DNA from: Marinobacter lutaoensis
GTDB taxonomy: Bacteria > Pseudomonadota > Gammaproteobacteria > Pseudomonadales > Oleiphilaceae
Assembly: GCF_001981305.1 (NCBI RefSeq)
Contig: NZ_MSCW01000008.1
Span: 248,001 to 312,000, forward strand
Length of the DNA stretch: 64,000 bases
Reading direction: 5' to 3'
The stretch's first letter is position 1. Each line of letters opens with the position of its first letter. Below the pieces are notes generated by a model. The model was not told where the DNA came from, did no database searches, and saw only the letters and a list, made by a program, of their open reading frames with translations. Made by a program: the position numbers and the translations under genes. Of the stretch, positions 29,429 through 40,036 are shown in pieces.

Positions 29429-31411
29429 TCAATCTGTCTCGTTGTCGTTCCTGGTCGCCGCCGGGAACAGGATCCGGAAGGTGGTGCCTTCCTGGCTGGT
29501 CCGGCAGGCAACGATGCCCTCCATGTCATCAATGAGTTGCTTCACAATACTCAGGCCCAAACCGCTGTGGCCTTCTCCCTTTGTGCTGCTGACCGGCATG
29601 AACAGACGTTCCCTGAGGTGCTCGGGGATGCCCGGGCCGGTATCGCTGATTTCCAGTTCCACCCAGGTCCGGTGATTTTGCCAGATCGGGGCGGAGGTTC
29701 GTATGGTCACTTGGCCCCCGTCCGGTGGCAACGCTTCCGCGGCGTTGCGCAGTAGGTTGAGCGCTACCTGCCGTATCGACGAGGCCTTGCCGCGAATGGT
29801 CGTCGGTGCCGGACACAGGGCCAGACGCAGTTGCCGGTTATCGCGGCTGAACAGGGTGTCCTCCAGGATCCTTGCCAGGCTTCGCAGCTCCTCGTTAAGT
29901 TCCACGCCCTGGTCGGTGCGGGCGGGGGTGTCGCTGTGACTCATTTGCAGCAGCAGGTTGCCGGCCCGGTCCAGTTCGTCCCGGATCACGTCCAGTTCCC
30001 GCTGGAGGTCCGTGTCCTCCAGCCGGCCCCTGAGCTGGTAAATGTACTGACGGATGATGGTCAGGGGGTTGCTGATTTCGTGCACCTGCCGGCGCAGCTG
30101 CTCCCGTTCCAGTTCCTGTCGCAGCCGGTCGGAGTCCGGCATCGCTTCGCAATCGTTCTGCCGGGGGGCCAGGACCCGGCCCAGTTGCTGGGCAAACAGG
30201 GTGGCCCGTTCCAGCGTCGCCGGCCCGGGCGAGGTTTCCGTGCCCAGCACAAAGACTCCGGGACAATCGGTGCCGATCACCACCGGTATTGCCAGCAGCG
30301 AGGGCGTGTGCAGCAACGACAGCAGCTGCCGGTCCAGCACGGTGGGGCTGCGCTCGCCCAGGGCGAGCGGCTGGTGGGTGTGGAACGCCTCGGTCAGCAC
30401 ACTGCCGCCCCGGGTTGAGGTCACGCTGAGTTCCGGCATCGGTCCGCAGCTGCCGGACAGCAGCACCAGCGACTGCTCGACGGGGCCGAAGCACAGGGCC
30501 GGGTAGCCGGTCACAAGGGTCAGACTGGCAACGGTTTCGGCAAGAATGTCCTGGCGGCCACCGGCGAGGTCCGCCAGACCGATGGCCTGGCTGGCCATGG
30601 CTTGGCTCAGGATGGCCTGACGCAGTTTGCGGGTGGCGTCCTCGCCATCGTAGGTCTCGTCCAGAGGGATGCCCAGGGAGGCTGCGGTGCCGGCGACTTC
30701 GTGGTCAATGCGGCGGCGGATTTCCCGGGTCAGTTCCTCGCTCAGACCGAACACGGTGCCCGCCGCGGCGATACCGGAGGCATCGTTCAGGGCCAGGCGG
30801 GTGGCCAGGCTGATGACCTTGACCAAGTGACCGGCGTCCCGCAGTTCATTGGGCAATGCCTGCTGGTAGCGCAGGGCGTCGGCGGCCATGGGGCCGAGAC
30901 CCCAGGCTGTGACCAGGTTGGCGGCCAGGTCGGCCTGATGGGTGAAGTAGTACTGCTTGGTTTCCGGTTCCCGGGTCTTGATGGCGATCAGTTCGCCGAT
31001 GTTGTGAACCATGCCCAGCATGAAGGCTTCATCGGGTTCGGGGTAGCTGGTCAGCGTCGCCAAGGCGCGGGCGGTAAGGGCGGTGGTCAGGGAATGGCGC
31101 CAGAAGTCTCGCAGCTGCTGCCACTCGTCACCACCGAGCTCGAACAGGAGCTGGCGGAGCGCGGCGGTCAGGACCAGGGTATGAAAGCGGCGGGTGCCCA
31201 GCCGCAGCAGAGCCTGGTCGATGGAGCGTATGCGGGTGGCGGGGCCATAAAGTGCCGAGTTGGCCAGCGCGAGGATTCGGGTGACCAGTGCGGTATCGTT
31301 GGAAACGATGTCGGTGATGGTCCGATAGTTCGCGTCCTGGTGGCATGCCTCAAGCGCCCGTAGGGTGACCTCCGGAAGGCTCGGTAGCTGAATGTCTGGC
31401 GCCATGTGCAT
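29429..31411 (-). CDS. HDOD domain / GAF-like / histidine kinase
   Basis: A protein of about 660 residues. The N-terminal HDOD domain (about 5-200; LPSLPEVTLRALEA, ALANSALYG, GMVHNIGELIAIK) leads into a GAF-like linker (about 290-420). A HisKA-type helix follows with the phosphoacceptor in QVHEISNPLTIIRQY, then an ATPase domain (NLLRNAAEALPPDG, ISDTGPGIPEH, GEGHSGLGLSIVKQLI). No membrane helices are seen, so it is cytoplasmic. ATG 31411 is preferred; ATG 31405 and a TTG at 31450 are alternatives. It is followed at 18 bases by the REC-PAS-GGDEF-EAL gene, a likely cognate pair. Confidence 0.88.
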   Translation of the reverse strand: MHMAPDIQLPSLPEVTLRALEACHQDANYRTITDIVSNDTALVTRILALANSALYGPATRIRSIDQALLRLGTRRFHTLVLTAALRQLLFELGGDEWQQLRDFWRHSLTTALTARALATLTSYPEPDEAFMLGMVHNIGELIAIKTREPETKQYYFTHQADLAANLVTAWGLGPMAADALRYQQALPNELRDAGHLVKVISLATRLALNDASGIAAAGTVFGLSEELTREIRRRIDHEVAGTAASLGIPLDETYDGEDATRKLRQAILSQAMASQAIGLADLAGGRQDILAETVASLTLVTGYPALCFGPVEQSLVLLSGSCGPMPELSVTSTRGGSVLTEAFHTHQPLALGERSPTVLDRQLLSLLHTPSLLAIPVVIGTDCPGVFVLGTETSPGPATLERATLFAQQLGRVLAPRQNDCEAMPDSDRLRQELEREQLRRQVHEISNPLTIIRQYIYQLRGRLEDTDLQRELDVIRDELDRAGNLLLQMSHSDTPARTDQGVELNEELRSLARILEDTLFSRDNRQLRLALCPAPTTIRGKASSIRQVALNLLRNAAEALPPDGGQVTIRTSAPIWQNHRTWVELEISDTGPGIPEHLRERLFMPVSSTKGEGHSGLGLSIVKQLIDDMEGIVACRTSQEGTTFRILFPAATRNDNETD

Positions 31412-31631
31412 AAAACTCGCTTGCCGCCCGGAACGAGCGCCCAATATCAAGTGACCAATAGGGACATCAGTCTTTCTTTTTATTGTCCAGTGAGATTAGA
31501 CAATAAATTGTACATATTAAATAGTTATTGCTCTTTTTTTAAGCAATATATGATCTGATCTGTGATATGTGTAGAATTTTTACAGGTTAGCCCGACGGGC
31601 TTTGAATTGCCATGGATGAAAACGCACGCCG
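31412..31631. promoter_or_regulatory. AT-rich divergent regulatory region
   Basis: This divergent space between the HDOD-kinase and the MinD-like gene is far richer in A and T than anything around it, especially 31475-31580. It contains runs such as TTTTTTTAA and several TATAAT-like hexamers. A short inverted repeat AGCCCG-A-CGGGCT lies about 40 bases before the MinD-like start. It probably holds both promoters. I cannot single out one pair of boxes. Confidence 0.45.
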
Positions 31632-32942
31632 ATGACCTCCAGCTCCTCCACCTCCAAGCACAATCCGGACCTGCCCAGAACCCTTGCCATCGCCGGAGGC
31701 AAGGGCGGCGTGGGGAAAACCTCGGTGGCCCTGAACCTGGCCCTGACCCTGTCGCGGCTCGGGCATCGGGTGCTGTTGCTGGACGGTGATACCGACTTGG
31801 CCAACGTCAGTATCCTGGTCGGACTTTACCCCAAGAAAACCCTGGCCGACGTTATCAGCGGAGACTGCCGGATCGAGGATGTGCTGTTGCACGCCGACTA
31901 CGGTCTGCACATCGTGCCGGGGGCTTCCGGCGTCCAGGCGTGCATGGACCTGGGGCCGGAGGACAGTGCCCGGGTGCTGGGCGCGCTGGCGCGCCTGGAG
32001 CGCCGCTATGACTATATCCTCATCGACACCGCCGCCGGCCTGCAGGCGACCACGCTGCACATGATCGCCGCCGCCGAGCTGGCCTGCGTGGTGGTAACTC
32101 CGGACCCGGCGTCCCTGACCGATGCCTTTTCCCTGATCAAGGTCTTGAGGCGACGCGGTTACCGGCGGCGGCCGAGTATTCTGGTCAACATGGCCCAGGG
32201 GGCCAGCCAGGCACGCTCGGTGTTTCAGCGCCTGGACGCCGCCGCGCGCCGGCACCTGGGCGACTCCCTGCATTATCTGGGGGCCATCTGGCGCGACGAG
32301 ACCCTGCGCCAGTCGGTGCTGACTCAGCGGCCGGTGGCGTTGCTGCCGGCTTCCGACCCCTCCTGTCGGCAGTTTCATACCCTGGTGGACATGCTGGAGG
32401 TCCGTCTGTCCCAGTTGCCTCCCCGCAAGGCGGGCATTGCCGCTTACTGGTATTCGGCGGCCCGCAGGCAGGCGCGAAGCCCGGTATCGGCACCGGTGGC
32501 TCCTGCCGAAAGTGCCCGTCAGACCTGCCAGCGGGCCATCGAGCAGCTGGACACCGTGTTGGCCCGGGATGACGCCGATGTCATGCTGCGCTATGAAGCA
32601 TTCAACCGGCTTTTTGCACTACTAGGGCGCACGCTCGACGGCGACGCCATCGAGATCGTCCAGACCGGTCTGGCGGCGCTGCCGTGGGAGCGGGTGCCGG
32701 CGGACCTGCGACAGCGGATGGCCCGTCATCTTCGGGATCTGGCAGACCAGCTGGCTGCGCCGGAAACCGCGGCCGATCCTGTCGGCGAGGACCACGAGAC
32801 CGGGGCGGAGCCGGTGTATGACCGGGTCAGCTTTGGTGATCAGGAACGCCTGCTCCAGGTGTTGCGGGAGCAGCCGGCGGACATCGCCCTGGACGAGCTG
32901 CTGCGCTCGCTGGCCGGAAAGGCTCGAAAACCCCGGTCCTGA
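31632..32942 (+). CDS. Orphan MinD/FlhG-like ParA-family ATPase with C-terminal extension
   Basis: The 436-residue protein has the deviant Walker A motif of MinD/ParA ATPases, GGKGGVGKT (22-30). VLLLDGDTDLANVSILVG, YILIDTAAGLQATTL and VVTPDPASLTDAFSLIK follow, the last typical of FlhG/MinD. After about residue 270 an extension of about 165 residues without a recognisable fold follows, rich in charged helices. No flagellar or min genes are nearby, so the usual FlhF or MinC partner is absent. It is divergent from the HDOD-kinase. It may place or count a polar structure under control of that signalling pair; this is inference. Confidence 0.85.
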   Translation: MTSSSSTSKHNPDLPRTLAIAGGKGGVGKTSVALNLALTLSRLGHRVLLLDGDTDLANVSILVGLYPKKTLADVISGDCRIEDVLLHADYGLHIVPGASGVQACMDLGPEDSARVLGALARLERRYDYILIDTAAGLQATTLHMIAAAELACVVVTPDPASLTDAFSLIKVLRRRGYRRRPSILVNMAQGASQARSVFQRLDAAARRHLGDSLHYLGAIWRDETLRQSVLTQRPVALLPASDPSCRQFHTLVDMLEVRLSQLPPRKAGIAAYWYSAARRQARSPVSAPVAPAESARQTCQRAIEQLDTVLARDDADVMLRYEAFNRLFALLGRTLDGDAIEIVQTGLAALPWERVPADLRQRMARHLRDLADQLAAPETAADPVGEDHETGAEPVYDRVSFGDQERLLQVLREQPADIALDELLRSLAGKARKPRS

Positions 32943-32948
32943 AGCGGT

Positions 32949-32976
32949 CGGGCGCGGCCGCCCGGGGTATTTTTTT
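32949..32976 (+). terminator. Rho-independent terminator after the MinD-like gene
   Basis: A six-base-pair GC stem CGGGCG/CGCCCG with the loop CGGC is followed by GGGTA and seven T residues (32970-32976). It lies six bases after the stop codon. Confidence 0.75.
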
Positions 32977-33108
32977 GTATCGCAACTTTGCAGTGTGTCA
33001 CCATGTTGCCATGGAAACTGTGCAACGATTGAGCAGGTGCCCGCGATCGTGGCCCGCAATATGCAATGTCTTTCGGTGAAGATCCGATACTTGAGAAGGA
33101 GTTCTCCC

Positions 33109-34647
33109 ATGGCAACACCGCATGTATCCACCGAGTCGTCCTCGAACGTCCTGGAAACGCTTCGGGGCAAGCACGTTCTGATCACCGGCACCACTGGGTT
33201 CCTGGGCAAGGTGGTTCTGGAAAAACTGATCCGTGCGGTGCCGGACATCGGCGGCATTCACCTGCTGATCCGTGGGAACAAGCGGCATCCGGATGCCCGC
33301 AGCCGGTTTCTGAATGAAGTGGCGACCTCGTCCGTATTTGAACGCCTGAGGGCGGAGGACAACGACGGGTTCGAGGCGTTTCTGGAGGAGCGGGTCCATT
33401 GCGTTACCGGGGAAGTCACCGAAGCCCGGTTTGGTCTGGCCGATGCCGAGTTCAGGGCCCTGGCCGGCCGCTTGGACGCCGTCATCAACTCCGCGGCGAG
33501 TGTCAACTTCCGCGAGGAACTCGACAAGGCACTGGCCATCAACACTCTGTGCCTGCACAACATCGCCGATCTGGCTGCGCGCAATCCTGACCTGGCGGTT
33601 ATTCAGGTCTCCACCTGCTACGTCAATGGCATGAACTCGGGGCAAGTGACGGAATCCGTCATCAAGCCGGCGGGGGAAGCCATACCCCGGACCGCACACG
33701 GCTACTACGAAATCTCCGAGTTGGTGCGTCTGCTGCAGGACAAGATCGCCGACGTCCGCTCCCGATACTCCGGCAAAACTCTGGAAAAGAAACTGGTGGA
33801 GCTGGGCATCCGCGAGGCCAACCGCTACGGCTGGAGCGACACCTACACCTTCACCAAGTGGTTGGGCGAACAACTGTTGATGAAGGCACTTGCCGGCCGG
33901 ACTCTGACCATTGTCCGGCCCTCCATCATTGAGAGCGCTCTGGAAGAACCGGTGCCGGGCTGGATCGAGGGCGTTAAGGTGGCGGACGCCATCATCCTGG
34001 CCTATGCCCGGGAGAAGGTGACCCTGTTCCCCGGCAAGCGCTCCGGCGTGATCGACGTGATCCCGGTGGACCTGGTCGCCAACGCCATTGTCCTGGCCTT
34101 GGCCGAGGCGTTGTCGGCTCCCGCCGGCCCGCGTGTGTACCAGTGCTGCAGCGGCAGCTCCAACCCCATTTCCCTGGGGCAGTTCATCGACCACCTGATG
34201 GCGGAGTCGAAAGCCAACTATGCCGCCTATGACTCGCTGTTCTACCGGCAGCCCACCAAGCCGTTCGTGGCCGTCAACCGACGCCTGTTCGATGCCATCA
34301 TGGGGGGCGTGCGTCTGCCCCTGAGCCTGGCCGACCGGGTCTTCAGGCTGCTGGGGCAGAGCCGGGAGCTGAAGATGCTGCGCAATCTGGATACCACCCG
34401 CTCGCTGGCCACCATCTTCGGTTTTTACACGGCGCCCGATTACATCTTCCGCAACGACGAGTTGCTGGCCCTGTCGGCCCGGATGGGGGCCGTGGATCAG
34501 GCCCTGTTCCCGGTGGATGCCCGTCGCATCGACTGGTCCGTCTACCTGCGCAAGATCCACCTGGCGGGGCTGAACCGCTACGCCCTGAAGGAGCGCAAGC
34601 TGTACAGCCTGCGCTCCGCCAAAGCGAGAAAGAAACAGGCCGCCTGA
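33109..34647 (+). CDS. Fatty acyl-CoA reductase (alcohol-forming)
   Basis: A 512-residue NADPH-dependent enzyme that reduces long-chain acyl-CoA (or acyl-ACP) in two steps to fatty alcohol, the alcohol half of wax esters. It closely resembles the Marinobacter fatty acyl-CoA reductase of about 513 residues. Features are the N-terminal Rossmann motif GTTGFLGK (about 27-34), the SDR-type catalytic pair Tyr246/Lys250 in YTFTK, and the block INSAASVNFREELDKAL. A FAR_C domain lies near the end. GAAGGAG precedes ATG 33109. It stands alone between a terminator and a strong hairpin. No wax-ester synthase lies in this window. Confidence 0.95.
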   Translation: MATPHVSTESSSNVLETLRGKHVLITGTTGFLGKVVLEKLIRAVPDIGGIHLLIRGNKRHPDARSRFLNEVATSSVFERLRAEDNDGFEAFLEERVHCVTGEVTEARFGLADAEFRALAGRLDAVINSAASVNFREELDKALAINTLCLHNIADLAARNPDLAVIQVSTCYVNGMNSGQVTESVIKPAGEAIPRTAHGYYEISELVRLLQDKIADVRSRYSGKTLEKKLVELGIREANRYGWSDTYTFTKWLGEQLLMKALAGRTLTIVRPSIIESALEEPVPGWIEGVKVADAIILAYAREKVTLFPGKRSGVIDVIPVDLVANAIVLALAEALSAPAGPRVYQCCSGSSNPISLGQFIDHLMAESKANYAAYDSLFYRQPTKPFVAVNRRLFDAIMGGVRLPLSLADRVFRLLGQSRELKMLRNLDTTRSLATIFGFYTAPDYIFRNDELLALSARMGAVDQALFPVDARRIDWSVYLRKIHLAGLNRYALKERKLYSLRSAKARKKQAA

Positions 34648-34656
34648 GTCTGAATC

Positions 34657-34685
34657 AAGGTCCGGCCCGCCGGGGGCCGGACCTT
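34657..34685. terminator. Strong hairpin after the acyl-CoA reductase
   Basis: A perfect 12-base-pair stem (34657-34668 with 34674-34685) closes a five-base loop ten bases after the stop codon. There is no T-run beyond the two T residues of the stem, so it may act with Rho or as an mRNA 3'-end stabiliser. Confidence 0.65.
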
Positions 34686-34749
34686 GCGCTTCCCCCGTTC
34701 CCGTCTATTCTTGAGACAGCTTCCTTTTTGAGCGATTTTCTGTCCGTTT

Positions 34750-34787
34750 CCTGCACTTTTCCGTGTGTTTCTGTCTAAAAGTGCAGG
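34750..34787. promoter_or_regulatory. Perfect 11-bp inverted repeat upstream of acs
   Basis: CCTGCACTTTT (34750-34760) and its exact reverse complement AAAAGTGCAGG (34777-34787) are separated by 16 bases, about 140 bases before the acs start. The arm spacing is about two and a half DNA turns, compatible with a dimeric regulator or two bound dimers. A shorter palindrome TTAGTCTAA follows at 34800-34808. The CrbR/ErdR-like regulator encoded just after acs is the obvious candidate ligand, but this is inference. Confidence 0.5.
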
Positions 34788-34926
34788 CGCATTAGGACGT
34801 TAGTCTAATTCATTGTGTGGTGGCACACAGGTAGAACTAGCACTATCCGTCTTCCGGGCCCGGCAGGCCCGCCGCTCTATTTCAAAACCGACAATGACAA
34901 CAGACTCTGAATCAAGGGGGAGCACA

Positions 34927-36876
<1,950 letters not shown>

Positions 36877-36914
36877 CGCCGGCTGTTGCCAACAACCTGT
36901 GAGGACTCTGTTGA

Positions 36915-37580
36915 ATGGCACAAACAATTATCGTCGCTGATGATCACCCCCTGTTTCGCGCAGCACTCAAGCAGGCGGTCAATCAGGCAGTGCCGGGTGC
37001 GGAGACCGTGGAGGTCGACAGCATCAAGTCACTGCAGGCGGCGGTGGAGTCGCACCCCGATGCGGACCTGATCCTGCTGGATCTGAACATGCCGGGGGCC
37101 CACGGTTTTTCGGGGCTGGTGTTCATGCGTGGACAGTACCCCGGTCTGCCCGTGGTGGTTGTGTCGGGCTCCGAGGACTTGCAGGTGATGCGGCGTTCGA
37201 TCGATTACGGGGCATCCGGCTTCATTCCGAAGTCGGCTCCCCTGCCGACCATTACCGAAGCGATCCAGGCGGTCCTGGAAGGGGATGTCTGGCTGCCGGA
37301 GGGCGTGGCCGAAAAAATCGAGCGCATGCAGTCTGAGGCCACCGACTTCTCCGAACGGCTGGCGTCGCTGACGCCCCAGCAGTTCCGGGTGTTGGGCATG
37401 CTGGCGGAGGGACTGCTGAACAAGCAGATCGCTTACGACCTGGATGTCTCCGAGGCGACCATCAAGGCGCACATCACCGCGGTGTTCCGGAAACTGGGGG
37501 TCCGCAACCGGACCCAGGCCGTCATCGCCATCAAGCAAATGGAAATCGACCCGTCGGGGCAGTCGCTGTCCGGTGGCTGA
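36915..37580 (+). CDS. CrbR/ErdR-like LuxR-family response regulator
   Basis: A 221-residue two-domain regulator. REC (about 1-125; VADDHPLF, phospho-Asp56 in LLDLNMPG, Lys in IPKSA) is followed by a LuxR helix-turn-helix (about 150-207; LTPQQFRVLGMLAEGL, NKQIAYDLDVSEATIKAHI). It resembles the CrbR/ErdR/AgmR group that activates acetyl-CoA synthetase genes in Pseudomonas and Vibrio, and its place directly after acs supports that role. The partner kinase (CrbS type) is not in the window. Confidence 0.88.
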   Translation: MAQTIIVADDHPLFRAALKQAVNQAVPGAETVEVDSIKSLQAAVESHPDADLILLDLNMPGAHGFSGLVFMRGQYPGLPVVVVSGSEDLQVMRRSIDYGASGFIPKSAPLPTITEAIQAVLEGDVWLPEGVAEKIERMQSEATDFSERLASLTPQQFRVLGMLAEGLLNKQIAYDLDVSEATIKAHITAVFRKLGVRNRTQAVIAIKQMEIDPSGQSLSGG

Positions 37581-37604
37581 AAAGGCCGGTGCGGCATGGA
37601 TTGA

Positions 37605-37640
37605 ACGAACAGGGGCAGCTCTCGGGCTGCCCCTGTTCGT
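37605..37640. terminator. Bidirectional terminator hairpin
   Basis: A perfect 15-base-pair stem (37605-37619 with 37626-37640) with a six-base loop lies between the convergent ends of the response regulator and the hydroxyacid dehydrogenase. It is one of the strongest hairpins I see in the window. Confidence 0.8.
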
Positions 37641-37654
37641 ATCCGTGACCGGCC

Positions 37655-38638
37655 TCAACGCTCGCCTGCATATCCGAGCCGTTTGTCCACGACGTTAAAC
37701 AGGGGGCGACCCCGGTGCCAGTGGTCGAAGTTGTCCAGGAACTGATCGGTCAGTGCCCGTCGCCAGCCAATGACATCGCCGGCCATGTGTGCGGTCATGA
37801 TGACGGTGTCCAGGTCCCACAGGGGGTGATCCGCCGGCAGGGGTTCCTCCTCGAATACATCCAGGGCGGCTCCGGCGATCTCGCCGGCTTCCAAGGCGGC
37901 CACCAGGGCCTGGGTATCGACGATGGGGCCCCGGCCAATGTTGATCAAACGCGCGCTCCGGCGCATGGCCCGGAAGGCATCGGCGTTGAACAGGCCCCGG
38001 GTCTGGGGGGTAAGGGGCGCGGCGATCACCACATAGTCGAAGTGACCAAGCAGGTCCAGTAACTGATCGTTGCCATGAACCGCGACGAAGTCCGGATCGT
38101 CCCGGCGCGGGGTCCGGGCCACGCCGTGGGGCTCCATGCCGATGGCCCGGACCAGACGGGCGATTTCCCGGCCAATGGAGCCGGCGCCCACCACCAGAAC
38201 CTGTCGGCCCTCGACGCGCTCGGTCTCCCGGTGGCGCCACTCGTGGCGCTGCTGCAGGCGGATCGATGTCGGAAAATCCTTGGCAAACATCAGCAGCGTG
38301 CAGAGCACGTATTCGGCAATGGCACGATCGAAGATGCCCTTGGCATTGGTGACCACCACGTCGCTTTCGATGAGGGCGGGAAACATCAGGGCGTCCACGC
38401 CGGCACTGGTGGCGTGAATCCACTGCAGCCGATCCGCCGCCGGCCAGGCCGCTGCCAGGGCTTCGGTCCGGAAATCGGTCACCATCAAAACGTCGGTGCC
38501 GGGCAGGGTGGCGCGCAGGGTCTGCTCGTCGCAGGCAAAGCGCACCTGGGCGCGGGCCCTCAGGCTGTCAATGCCGGGCGGCTCGGGCTCCCCCGGCGCG
38601 GTCAGTACCGTGACGACGGGCTGGGTGTTCTCGGTCAT
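37655..38638 (-). CDS. D-2-hydroxyacid dehydrogenase family protein
   Basis: A 327-residue NAD(P)-dependent dehydrogenase of the D-isomer-specific family. The cofactor motif is VLVVGAGSIGREIARL (Rossmann), followed by the substrate-binding arginine region LINIGRGPIVD. DVFEEEPLPADHPLW and the catalytic histidine in IMTAHMAGD complete the set. The short N-terminal domain and the GVDAL loop recall the glyoxylate/hydroxypyruvate or phenyllactate-type subgroup. The substrate cannot be fixed. GGAGGAG precedes ATG 38638. It stands alone. Confidence 0.88.
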   Translation of the reverse strand: MTENTQPVVTVLTAPGEPEPPGIDSLRARAQVRFACDEQTLRATLPGTDVLMVTDFRTEALAAAWPAADRLQWIHATSAGVDALMFPALIESDVVVTNAKGIFDRAIAEYVLCTLLMFAKDFPTSIRLQQRHEWRHRETERVEGRQVLVVGAGSIGREIARLVRAIGMEPHGVARTPRRDDPDFVAVHGNDQLLDLLGHFDYVVIAAPLTPQTRGLFNADAFRAMRRSARLINIGRGPIVDTQALVAALEAGEIAGAALDVFEEEPLPADHPLWDLDTVIMTAHMAGDVIGWRRALTDQFLDNFDHWHRGRPLFNVVDKRLGYAGER

Positions 38639-38714
38639 GGCTCCTCCGCTGGGTGGTGACTGACAACCGGCCCCGGCCGGTTGGCGCTTGTTACAGTCTG
38701 GTGGGCGGCGATGA

Positions 38715-38756
38715 CCGGGTCAACCCGGAGGGGTTTACCTTGTAGCCCCGGTTTTT
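38715..38756 (+). promoter_or_regulatory. Alternative hairpins with T-tract in aminotransferase leader
   Basis: CCGGGT-CA-ACCCGG (38715-38728) is a perfect hairpin. Its 3' arm can instead pair, through CCGG-A-GG with one bulge, with CCCCGG (38746-38751), which is followed by TTTTT (38752-38756). The two folds exclude each other, as in an antiterminator/terminator pair, and lie about 55 bases before ATG 38810. An 18-base palindrome at 38665-38682 lies further upstream. Confidence 0.35.
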
Positions 38757-38809
38757 CGTGTCTACCCTGCAAGGGAGGTCCTTGTCATCCAGACCCGAAG
38801 GAGGGATTT

Positions 38810-40036
38810 ATGGCCGATGTTCCCAACCGCGACAGCACGCCTGAAAAGCCCCGCAAGGTGAAGTACCGCAAGGCCAAGGCGAGCTGGAATCCGGCGATGC
38901 AGGCGGTTCCGGTCTCGGGAATTCGCCGGCTGGTGAATATGGCGGCCACCATGAAGGATGTGATCCATCTGTCCATTGGCCAGCCGGATCAGCCGACCCC
39001 CAGGCACATCGTCGACGCCTACATCGATGCCCTCAACGCCGGCCAGACCGGCTATACCATGGACGCCGGGCTGCCGGAGCTGCTGGTGGCCCTGCGCGAC
39101 TACTACGGGCGCCGTTACAACCGCAAGCTCACCCGGGACAATATTCTGATCACCAGCGGCGCCACCGAAGCCATGTACCTGGCGCTGTCGGCGACCTCGG
39201 CGCCGGGCCGGCAGTTCATTGTCACCGACCCGTCGTTCCTGCTGTATGCGCCCCTGATCCGCATGAACGGCGGCGAGGTGAAGTATGTGCCCACCCGGGC
39301 CGAGAATCAGCATCAGTTGGACCCGGACGAGGTGATCCGGGCCATGGGGCCACGCACGTTCGCGCTGGTGCTGAACAACCCCAACAACCCCACCGGCGCC
39401 GTGTACCCCCGCAGCACGGTGGAAACCATTCTGGAGGAATGCGCCTACCGTGGCATCCAGGTGTACGCGGACGAGGTTTACGACCACCTTATTTTCGATG
39501 ACGACGATTTTGCCAGTGTCCTGAACTGCTCGGTCGACCTGGACAACATCATGTGTATCAGCAGCTTCTCCAAGACCTACAGCATGGCCGGGCTGCGGGT
39601 GGGCTGGGTCATCTCCAGCCAGGCGGCGATCAAGTCACTGCGCCGCTATCACATGTTTACCACATCGGTGGCCAATACCCCGGCCCAGTATGCCGGCGTC
39701 GCCGCGCTCACCGGCGATCAGCAGTGCGTGCGGGACATGGTGAATGTGTATCGGGAGCGGCGGGACAAGGTGGTGGAGCTGATTGACCAGACACCGTACC
39801 TGACCGGCTACAAACCCGGGGGCGCCTTCTTCGCGTTTCCGGATCTGCCGCCGAACGTGGACGGCTCCGACCTGGCCCTGCGCATGCTCAAGGAAACGGG
39901 CGTGTGTGTGGTGCCCGGCGATGCCTTCGGGGAAGCCTGTACCAACGCCCTGCGGATCAGTTTTTCAACCACCTGCGAGCGGCTGGAAGACGCGTTTGAC
40001 CGCATCATTCCCTGGATGGCCAAGCAGCCCTTCTGA
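38810..40036 (+). CDS. Class I/II PLP aminotransferase
   Basis: A 408-residue fold-type I aminotransferase. The start is ATG 38810 directly after GGAGGG. The N-terminal 40 residues are basic and not part of the fold. Substrate and cofactor motifs are IGQPDQPTPRHI, TSGATEAMYLAL, NNPNNPTGAVY and ADEVYDHLIF. The PLP lysine lies in SSFSKTYSMAGLRVGW (Lys255), and RISFSTTCE carries the substrate arginine. It belongs to the aspartate/aromatic aminotransferase superfamily. The exact amino acid is not resolvable. Its leader carries attenuator-like hairpins. Confidence 0.9.
   Translation: MADVPNRDSTPEKPRKVKYRKAKASWNPAMQAVPVSGIRRLVNMAATMKDVIHLSIGQPDQPTPRHIVDAYIDALNAGQTGYTMDAGLPELLVALRDYYGRRYNRKLTRDNILITSGATEAMYLALSATSAPGRQFIVTDPSFLLYAPLIRMNGGEVKYVPTRAENQHQLDPDEVIRAMGPRTFALVLNNPNNPTGAVYPRSTVETILEECAYRGIQVYADEVYDHLIFDDDDFASVLNCSVDLDNIMCISSFSKTYSMAGLRVGWVISSQAAIKSLRRYHMFTTSVANTPAQYAGVAALTGDQQCVRDMVNVYRERRDKVVELIDQTPYLTGYKPGGAFFAFPDLPPNVDGSDLALRMLKETGVCVVPGDAFGEACTNALRISFSTTCERLEDAFDRIIPWMAKQPF

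Noticed and set aside
34821..34840. Sigma-54-like TGGCAC before acs
   Set aside because: The -12 element (TTGC-type) is missing at the proper distance.
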